This document shows, piece after piece, positions 55,908-64,000 of a stretch of 64,000 bases of DNA. The notes under the pieces were generated by a model. The model did no database searches. It was not told the origin of the DNA and was given only the letters and a program-made list of their open reading frames with translations. The stretch spans positions 27,424,202 through 27,488,201 of the forward strand of contig NC_012870.2 in the NCBI RefSeq assembly GCF_000003195.3. Reading direction: 5' to 3'. Every line of letters starts with the position of its first letter. Positions within the stretch are counted from its first letter, which is position 1. A program made the translations under genes and the position numbers. Source of the stretch: Sorghum bicolor. Its lineage: Eukaryota > Streptophyta > Magnoliopsida > Poales > Poaceae.

Positions 55908-58900
55908 CTATTTGGGGTCGAGGTCGGTGTTGATCGTCAGCACCTTACCGTCGGAGTTGTTGGGGTCGAGCGGGATCTTCTTGGTTCCTTCCGCCGCCTC
56001 GAAGCTGCCCGCGTGGCGCTTAGGCTCTGGAGCCTCAGCGGCCAGGGCCTCGAGCTTCGCGACGAGCTCGGTGGAGTTCTCGACCGCCTCCCCGTACTCG
56101 ACGCACTCGACGTCGCACTCGTACGCGTGCTCGAAGGAGGAACTGACAGTGATGACACCTTTGGGACCGGGCATCTTCAGCTTCAAGTAGGTGTAGTTGG
56201 GTATAGCCATGAACTTGGCGTAGCCCGGGCGCCCGATGATGGCGTGGTACGTGCCTCGAAACCCAACCACCTCGAAGGTGAGGGTCTCCTTCCTGAAGTT
56301 GGCCGCCGTGCCGAAGCAGACCGGTAAGTCAATTCGACCTACTGGCAGCGCCTTTTTCCCTGGCACGACGCCATGGAACCCGCCGGCACTTGGTTGGAGC
56401 TTCCCTCTATCTATGCCGAGGAGGTCAAGGGTCTCGAGGTAGATGATGTTGAGGCTGCTACCGCCGTCCATTAGCACTTTCGAGAGCCGGGTGTTGACGA
56501 TGATGGGGTCGACGACGAGCGGGTAGACGCCTGGGGCGACTACCTTGTCGGGGTGGTCTTCTCGGTCGAAAGTGATAGGAGTGCTTGACCAGCTAAGGTA
56601 TTGGGGCACCGCCATTCTTGCTGCAAAGACTTCGCGACGCTCCCTTTTGCGCTGCCTCGTGGTCAACTGGGTCGAGGGCCCGCCATAGATCATGTAGCAG
56701 TCGTGGACGGCGGGGAAGCCGTCGTCATCTTTGTTGTCCTCCTTGCTGCCAGCCTTCTCTTTCTTGGAGTCATCACGCGTATCTTTTTTGAACCCCTGAC
56801 CGTCGAAATGCTTTCTCAGCATACGACAGTCCTTGAGCTTGTGGTTGGCGCCTCCCTTATGGTAAGGGCACGGCTCCTCCAACATCTTGTCAAAGATGCC
56901 TCCATCCGGAGGGCCTCGAGGCTTCTTTCGATCCATGGCGGCGACAAGGTTGTCATCGGAATCTTCCCGGTGGAACTGCCGCACTTTCTGCTTCTTTTTG
57001 TTTTTCTTGAGGCCTCGACTGGGGGTCCCATCTTCGTTGATGGGCTGCTTGCCTTTCCTTCCTTCTGAGCTGAAGAAGGTGCCGACTGCCTCCTCCCCTG
57101 CCGCGTAGTTGGCTACTACGTCCATCAGCTCGTCGACGGTCTGAGGTCGATTGCGACCTAATTCCCGCACCAAGTCTCGACTGGTGGTGCCCGAGACAAA
57201 CGCCAAGATGACGTCATGGTCAGGGATGTGCGGCAGCTCAGTGCGCTGCTTCGAGAAGCGCCGAGCATACTCCCGAAGAGTTTCTCCTGACTTCTGCTTG
57301 CACTTGCTGAGGTCCCATGAGTTCCCTGGTCGTATGTAGGTCCCTTTGAAGTTACCCTCGAAGACTCTGACCAGATCAACCCAGTTGTGGATCTGATTGG
57401 CGGGGAGTTCCTCGAGCCATCGACGGGCGGTGTCAGAGAGGAAAAGGGGTAGCTGTCTGATGATGGCTTGATCATCACCTCGAGCGCCGCCTAGCTGACA
57501 GGCCAGCCTGAAGTCGGGCAGCCACAACTCTGGTTTGGTCTCTCCATTGTACTTCGCGATGCTGGTCGGGGGTCGAAATGGATTGGGCAGGGGCGTGCTG
57601 CGGATCGCCCTGCTGAACACCCGTGGGCCTGGTGGCTCGGGGGCCACCCGGTCCTCGTCGCTGTCGTATCTCCCACCGCGATGCGCGCTATAACCGCGCT
57701 CTTCCGCGTCTCCGTGCCGGCGGCGTCGATTTTCTTTGATGTCGTGCCGCGCGTCGTGTCGATGTTGACCGTCGACGGGGAGGATGAGAGCGGTCTTTCT
57801 ACCTCGAGGGGGAGGTTGTTGTTGGACTGACACCTCCTCTTCGTTTAGAGGCTGTTCGTCGCGCTTCTCTGTGGCAGCTCCTCGCCGTCGAGACGCCGAA
57901 CTTTCGGCTTGTTGAACCGCCGCCACCTGGAGCAATGTCTGTACCTCATCTCAAATGCGTCGGGCCTGGGAATTCGACGGCTCTGGCATGTTACGTAGCA
58001 GCATCGTCGCTGCCACTACATTCTGGCCTGCTCGAGGGAAACGGCCGACAGGTTGCTCTGGTTCTGAGCCGCCGACGATCTGTCGATGTACCTCTCGAGC
58101 GCGTCTGCGGACACTTCCGCCCGGCGGGTAGGGCAGGTCGTGCTCGAGGATTTGCTCGAGCAGGACGAGGCGCTCGCGGTCTTCGTCGAGCTTCATCTTG
58201 AGCTCCCGCAGCTGCGCGAGCTGCGTGGTTCTGTCTTCATGATGAGGGGGGTCGACCTGTCCGTCGTTCCCAGGCGTCCTGGGGTCTTCTCGCGCCGCGG
58301 GGGCTCGACCTCCCGCAGCAGCATCCCGGGTCTCGTCAGTAGTTTCTACCGCCCCGTCGATGTGATAGCATTCCCTCGTAGGGTCATAGCTGTCCGTCTC
58401 GGAGTCGGAGTCCGGTTCGGCGGCGTAGAAACACCCACGTCCTTCCTCCAGCAATCGTTGCCTGAGGGAGGTGATCGAGTATCGTCCGGGGCCTAGACGA
58501 CGGAGGCCTTGTACTCGGGAGAGGTCCGGCAGCTCGGACGCCGACTGCCGCGCTTCAGAGCTACGTGGGAGGACCATTGGTCTTTCTACGTACGTCTGGG
58601 CGTTTGGGCATATCGTCCTGGCGAGCGACGCCGCGGCGTTGTCCAATCCGAACGGCAGTGCCGCTCTTGGAGTGAACAACCCGTGTGGAAGTAGCCTAGC
58701 AGCGGTGGGGGAGAGCGCGCGAGACGTGTCACCTCCCGTCGTCGCGCGGTGCTGAGTCGTCGCGCTTGTTGCTCCGTCCCACGGTGCCGCCGACTTGTGG
58801 CCTACGCCCTGCCTCGCACGAGTTGTTGGTCGTGCTGAAGCAGAAGGGCCGCGGTGGTGCTGTCCGCGCCTCTTCTTAGGCGGGGAGGCGTGATGGTGAG

Positions 58901-59060
58901 GGCGTCTCGGGGCCTTCAACCGTGCTGGCGTAACGCGGGCTCCTCCTGGTCCTTTGACTGAGAGCAAGATCATGTCGTAGCCGGAGCCCGTAGACATGAA
59001 CTCGAGGCTCCCAAACCAAATCACCGTGGAGCGCGGAAACGGCGAGGCAAGAGTAGCCAT
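55908..59060 (-). pseudogene. Tat Gypsy Gag-protease, right copy, complete length but one nonsense codon
   Basis: ATG at 59060 opens a frame (MATLASPFPRSTVIWFG) that continues in one phase to TAG at 55908-55910, apart from TGA at 57951-57953 where the left copy has CGA. The Gag core follows the stop: SIAKYNGETKPELWLPDF, RWLEELPANQIHNW, YARRFSKQRTELPHIPDHD. Then come a Lys-rich part and a CPYHKGGANHKLKDC zinc-binding motif. The protease has VLMDGGSSLNIIYLET. The final TAG is followed in the same frame by GAA-GCG-GTG and Pol. Total about 1,050 codons. Gag forms the particle and the protease matures the polyprotein. This copy would yield only the first 370 residues without readthrough. Confidence 0.88.
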
Positions 59061-59101
59061 CCGGAAAGGAGTGGGAAGTCGATGAAAAAAAACACGCAGG
59101 A

Positions 59102-59120
59102 CCCCTACCTGGCGCGCCAA
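59102..59120 (-). promoter_or_regulatory. Primer binding site of right Gypsy copy
   Basis: Identical to the left copy's site, one base from LTR 3. Confidence 0.8.
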
Positions 59121-59121
59121 C

Positions 59122-60119
59122 TGTCGGTGTTTTCCCTCGGGGGGGGTCACACCAACGAGTAAATTTGTATGCGTGCTCCCTTTCCCGGATGGTGATGCAA
59201 GAAGACACAGAGATTTATCCTGGTTCGGGCAAGAGAAGGCCCTACGTCCAGCGGGGGGAGAGAGTTTGTATTATCTTGCACCTAAGTGCTTGTACAGGGG
59301 CGAATACAAGCGTGGTATGAAGTGTGAAGCTCTACTACGCACGAGCGTGGACTTGTCTTCTTGTTTTTTGTCCTCCCGTTCTATTCCTGAGTCTCTCCTT
59401 TTATAGCTCCAAGGAGAGACCCAGGGTACATGCGTAGACGCTAGAGTAGGGGTCGATAGCCGCATGGAGCGCTGACCTACTCGAGGCTTCCGTACGGCAT
59501 GGCCTCGAGCCGTCCCATCTTGATAGCCCGGTGATGATTACGCGTGCTCCTGCGTTCGGCCCTGCCCGCCGCCTCGCGCTGGTTCTGAGGTCGCATGCCG
59601 GTACGGTATGGCGGCGGATCCGGCGGGGTAGCTGTGGTGTTGTCAGTCGACGCCCAACTTGCCCCTAGGAAGGGACCCTGTTCGGTCGAGGGTCGGACGC
59701 CGTGTAATGTGCTGATATCTGGAGCGCTGACCTTGGAGGTCTCGAGGGGGTCCCGATTAGACGTTCCATCCTTGTTCCCTGCGTCCTGACACGCCCTTGA
59801 TCGTTCGGTGGGAAGGCTGCAAAAAGAACGATGGGACAGAAGCCTCCCGTGACCCGTGTGTTAGGTGGGGAAGCGTCAGGCGCATTAAATGCCCTGGCTC
59901 CCGTGCGCGCGTCAGGCGGCGGACAGTGTCCTTGCGCTCGATGCCTCTCGGTTCGCTCGAGCCCGCTGCCGTATTCGACGGTAGTGGTCGCTCGAGCCTT
60001 GACCGATTCGCTCAACGGCATTTCCGTCTTCGAAGCTGCGACCGTCGATGGCCGCGCGTGCGTACGGATGGCCTGGTTATACGCATTGGTGAGGGTACCC
60101 CTTGTTGATACCCTCGACA
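59122..60119 (-). repeat. Gypsy LTR 3 (outer, element 5' LTR)
   Basis: 998 bp. On the minus strand this is the promoter-bearing 5' LTR, with TATAAAAG at 59398-59405. It is followed on that strand by the primer site at 59102-59120. Confidence 0.93.
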
Positions 60120-60124
60120 ATGCA

Positions 60125-60498
60125 ATTTATTGAATGATCTAGAAAATGCTAGAAATGATTTATATCTTAAACAACTCGAATTAAACGCTTAGGATACTGA
60201 TGTAAAGGATAAGAAATGCAGTAATGGAAATGATGTGTCTGAGCCAATTTGGCTTGATGAGGACTCTTCTGATTCGATTGAATTTACTTTGGTCGAATCT
60301 CGAAAAAAGAAAAGACAGAACAAAAAATCTGTCATGATTTCTCTTGAAAAAGGAAGTAGTGACCAAGACCAAGAACATCTTGGCAAGCTTAAAAAAGGGA
60401 GAAAGCCGAGTAATGCTTTCGCTACCAAAAACACAAAGTTCAAAAAAAATCTTAAATGCAAGGACTCATTTGGAATTGTAGGGGCCTACGAAAAATAG
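60125..60498 (+). pseudogene. LINE ORF1 C-terminus, after the Gypsy insertion
   Basis: It continues the ORF1 phase across the insertion (NLLNDLENARNDLYLKQLEL), meets TAG at 60190-60192, then reads on in the same frame through a Lys-rich tail to TAG at 60496-60498. ORF2 begins inside it at 60456 in another frame. Confidence 0.7.
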
Positions 60499-63400
60499 GG
60501 GTCGCCACCTTCATTAAAAATCTTATTGAGGAGTATAAATTCCACTTTCTTGGGATTCAGGAAACAATGATTCAGGATTGTGATGAAAAATTACTAAGGA
60601 AATTTGATTCTTAACAAAACTATCTCTGGCTTTACAACTCTGCAAAAGGAAAGTCTGGGGGTATTTTATGTGGGGTTAAAAGAGATTTGTATGATGTGGG
60701 ATCTTTTCAGAAAGGTGAATTCATGTTACAAATGAATTTGTGGGATAAAATAAATAGAGTGAAATGGAACCTCTTGGTGGTTTATGGTTCTGCTCATGAT
60801 GATAGGAAGATGGATTTTTTAAGTGAATTGTCATCTTTTTGCTCCAAAAACAAGGAACCTATTTTGATTGGAGGTGATTTTAACATTATTCGATATAGTA
60901 GTGAGAGGAATAAACCTGGTGGTAGACATTCTTATTCTGACACTTTCAATACCTTGATTCACTTTTATGAACTGAGAGAAATTATCATGTCTGGGGGGCT
61001 ATATACTTGGTCAAATAATCAGGAAAATCCAACCCTGGAGAAACTGGATAGGATCTTAGTATCCAAGGAATGGGAAGACATTTTCCCTAATGTTATAGTT
61101 AAAAAACTTCCAAGGAAAGTATCTGATCACAATCTTCTTATTGTATCCACTGCTTCTTTCAAGCCTCCAAGTTTTATTCAGTTCAGATTTGAGATATCTT
61201 GGATCAGTAACCCTGATTTTTTACCGTTAGTCGAAAAAATTTGGTCTAAACCATGTAGGGCAAAATCTGCTCCGGATAAAATTCAACAAAAACTGAAACT
61301 TTTTAAACAGTTTTTCGAAGGATGGGGTTTTAGCTTACAAGGTGAAAGGAAGAAAAAAAAAGGAAAAGATCAACATTGAACTAGCCCAAATTGAGAGTAT
61401 TGAGGAAGCTGGTTTGTTGAATGGTGAACAAATAGCCAGGAAAGTCTGGTTATCAATTGAATACCTTCGTTTGCTAGATGAGGAAGAATCTTATTGGCTA
61501 AGTAGATGTCATGAAAACTGGTTACTTAAAGGAAATAATAATACTAGTTACTTTCATAAGATTGCTAATTGGAGGAGAATGAAGAACACTGTTGTTTCCT
61601 TGGAGAAGGATGGTGAAATGATTGAGGGGGATGAAAATCTTTTGAATCATGCCACAGATTATTATACAACCCTGTTTGGTCCTGTAGAGGAGCACAACAT
61701 TCATATGGATCAATCTGTATGGGATGAAGTTGATAAAGTATCAGATGAAGATAATGAAAAGTTATGCAAACCCTTTTGTGAACAAGAAATAAAAGATGCT
61801 TTGTTTCAAATGGAGAGAAATAAAGCTGCAGGTCCAGACAAAATTCCTATTGAATTCTATCAGGCTTGTTGGGATATTATTAAAAATGACATCATTCAGT
61901 TGTTTGATGATTTTCATAAAGGCAGAGTTGATATAAGTAGAATTAACTATGGAGTTATAACACTTCTGCCCAAAGTCTCTGATGCTGTCAGGATTCAACA
62001 ATTTAGACCTATTTGCCTGCTGAATTGTCTTTATAAACTCATAACAAAAACATTAACTTTGAGGATAGAAAAAGTGGCTGAAAAACTTATACATCCTAAT
62101 CAAACAACATTCATGAAAGGGAGGAATATCATGAATGGAATAATGATACTGCATGAAATTTTACATGAAACAAAAAGGAAGAAACAATTGGGTATTGTAC
62201 TCAAGTTAGATTTTGAAAAAGCATATGACAAAGTCAATTGGAGTTTTTTGTTTCAATGTCTATCTGCTAGAGGTTTTTTGTGTGGTGTGACTGGATTAAA
62301 AGAGTGGTATCAGGTGGTACTGTAAGTGTTAAATTGAATAATCTCATTGGCCCCTACATAAAAAGTCATAAAGGTGTGAGACAAGGAGATCCTCTCTCCC
62401 CCATTTTGTTTAATTTTGTTGCAGATGGTCTTTCTAGAATGATTCTTAAAGCTCAATCAAATCATCTCTTCTGTGGTTTGGGAGACCATATCATTGAGCA
62501 AGGGATTGCTGTTTTGCAATACGCTGATGATACTATTATTTGTCTAAAACATGATACTGTGGGAGCCAGAAATATGAAATTACTGCTTTACATGTATGAA
62601 CTGATGGCTGGCTTAAAAATAAATTTTTCCAAGAGTGAAGTTATAACAATCAATGATGAAGAAAACTGGGATAGGAAATATGCTGATATCTTTAACTGTC
62701 AGGTGGGGACTTTTCCTATTAAATATTTGGGTGTACCTGTCAGTCCCAGTAGACTTCATGTTAGTGATTGGATGCCCCTGATTGATAAGAGCATGAAAAA
62801 ACTGGACATTTGGAAAGGTGGAAATATGTCCATTGCGGGCAGGTCCACTTTGACTAGCTCAAGTTTGAATAATGCACCAATATATCATATGTCAATCTAC
62901 TTGTTACCAAAATCTGTTATAGGCAGGTTAGATAAGATTCGTAGAACTTTATTTTGGCAAGGTGGGAGTACTAAACGAAAATATCATCTGATTAAATGGA
63001 CAAAGATTTGTAGAAGTAAGAAGAAAGGAGGCATCGGGATTAAGGACATCAGAAAAATGAATGTAAGTTTACTGATTAAATGGTGGTGGAAATTAGATAA
63101 TGAAGAAGATGTGTGGCAAAAGATTATCAAACACAAATATCTTAAATCTAAATCAATTCTTGTTGTATCTCATAAACAATCTGATTCTGCTATTTGGGCT
63201 GATCTCTTAAAAGTTAAAGATATATACTTACAGGGAAGGAAAAAAGTGGTAAGGGATGGTAAGACTACTTTCTTCTGGAAAGATACTTGGCTATATGAGA
63301 AACCTCTTTGCATTCTATATCCTATGTTGTTCAAATTTTGCCAACAGCAAAACATTTTGGTGGATCAGGTTAGAGACAATCATCAGAACATCTCTTTTAC

Positions 63401-64000
63401 TAGGTGCTTGATAGACAATCTGCTCTATGAGTGGCAAAAAATCTTGAGTGATATGAGGAAAGTTAATTTTACTCCTGATCATGATTCAGTTGTTTGGAAA
63501 GTTGGAATTGCTGGACTTTTCAGTGTGAAATCTGTCTATAATGCCATGACATCGGATGAATCTGGTCCTTCTCATAGTAAAATTTGGAAAAGCAAAATAC
63601 CTGCTAAAATCAAGATTTTCCTTTGGCTCCTTAATAATGCAATTTTAACGAAGGACAACTTAATTAAAAGAAAATGGATTGGTGAACCAACATGTTACTT
63701 TTGTGATTAGGATGAAAGTGTTTCTCATCTCTTTTTCCATTGTAGTACAGCTAAGGCTGTATGGGCCATTGTTGCTCATTGCGTTGGTGCTAACAATATT
63801 CCTAATACTCTTCATCAATGCTGGACATGGTGTGAGTGTTGGTTACCTTCTGGCTAACAGTTTCATACTATGGGCATAGCTGCCCTTTGCTGGGCAATCT
63901 GGAAAATCAGAAACAAATGTTGTTTTGAAGGAAAAAAATAAAAAAATCCTACTGATATTATTTGTTATGCATGTGCCTTATGACATATTGGGCAGGTCTG
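60456..64000 (+). pseudogene. LINE ORF2 (APE endonuclease-RT-zinc domain), decayed and cut by window end
   Basis: ATG 60456 gives MQGLIWNCRGLRKIGVATFI, the start of the APE-type endonuclease, with later LGIQET, GGDFNIIR and SDHNLL. RT motifs follow: FRPICLLNCLYKLI, LDFEKAYDKVNW, GVRQGDPLSPILFNF and QYADDT. A zf-RVT-like end has WKSKIPAKIKIFLWLL, CYFC and HLFFHC. Lesions are TAA at 60612-60614, a frameshift in the A run at about 61351-61362, another in the T run at about 62273-62279, TAG at 63708-63710 and further stops after 63850. The enzyme would nick target DNA and copy LINE RNA at the nick; this copy is dead. Confidence 0.9.

Larger units (their letters stand above)
33191..60119 (-). mobile_element. 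Tandem Tat-lineage Gypsy element: LTR-internal-LTR-internal-LTR, single ATGCA duplication
   Basis: ATGCA lies on both flanks (33186-33190 and 60120-60124), and removing the element restores the LINE ORF1 frame. Three LTRs of about 1 kb (33191-34187, 45497-46498, 59122-60119) begin TGTCGG and end C(T/C)(T/C)GACA. They enclose two internal regions of 11.3 and 12.6 kb that are nearly identical apart from indels. Gag-pol reads on the minus strand, so the right-hand LTR is the 5' LTR. By eye the outer LTRs differ at about 8 positions in about 1 kb, so the insertion is young. The dual RNase H, antisense accessory gene and primer site place it in the Tat lineage. Confidence 0.93.
60120..64000 (+). 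mobile_element. L1-type LINE, 3' part, continues beyond window
   Basis: This is the continuation of the LINE that starts near 30055. AT-rich composition changes sharply from the GC-rich Gypsy at 60119/60120. The 3' end and poly(A) lie beyond 64000. Confidence 0.85.

Noticed and set aside
33191..60119. Two independent neighbouring Gypsy insertions
   Set aside because: The central LTR is shared, with no host DNA or target duplication between the bodies, and the outer ends share one ATGCA duplication.

Overview
This window looks like nuclear DNA of a grass, probably a panicoid such as sorghum, sugarcane or maize relatives. The evidence is GT-AG introns, GC-rich exons, Stowaway- and Tourist-like MITEs, and nested Tat-type Gypsy, Copia and L1-like elements typical of grass genomes. 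The species cannot be fixed from the sequence. No bacterial-type operon, CRISPR array or rRNA/tRNA gene was seen.

Only two host genes are well supported. At 8176-10460 (+) is a two-exon cycling DOF factor (CDF-type zinc-finger transcription factor, about 476 aa). At 23747-25405 (-) is a soluble inorganic pyrophosphatase spread over eight short exons (204 aa), with a 29-bp microexon and a GC-AG intron. It is invisible to simple ORF calling and was assembled here by reading splice sites. The rest of 1-26300 is AT-rich intergenic DNA with MITEs, old transposon scraps, a chromovirus integrase remnant (6483-7194), and a retroposon at 14991-22546. That retroposon encodes only a zinc-knuckle ORF1-like protein, has its own 15-bp target duplication, and is split by a 4.9-kb Copia element (15109-20027) that has its own 5-bp duplication.

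From 26310 to the window end is a nested transposon pile. It holds a Tat-type Gypsy remnant with 80-bp tandem repeats (26310-28110), then the 5' LTR and start of gag of a Sire-like Copia (28116-about 30000). Next comes a decayed L1-type LINE (about 30055-33190, resuming 60125-64000 and running off the end). Inside the LINE's ORF1 sits a 26.9-kb tandem Tat-lineage Gypsy (33191-60119) flanked by a single ATGCA duplication and arranged LTR - internal - LTR - internal - LTR. Both internal copies carry, on the minus strand, gag-protease, an in-frame TAG, then a full-length 1073-aa RT/RNaseH/aRNaseH/integrase ORF. On the opposite strand each carries a spliced accessory gene of six exons with its own TATA box. 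It encodes a protein of about 1,300 aa with a 'putative gypsy type transposon' N-terminal region, a polyglutamine tract and coiled coils.

The two copies are nearly identical but damaged differently. The left has lost 966 bp of gag and has two gag frameshifts. The right has a gag nonsense codon, a deletion with copied filler in the antisense gene, and a solo LTR inserted between the two convergent genes. The antisense, intron-bearing gene is the most unusual biology here: because it is antisense to the genomic RNA, reverse transcription does not remove its introns.
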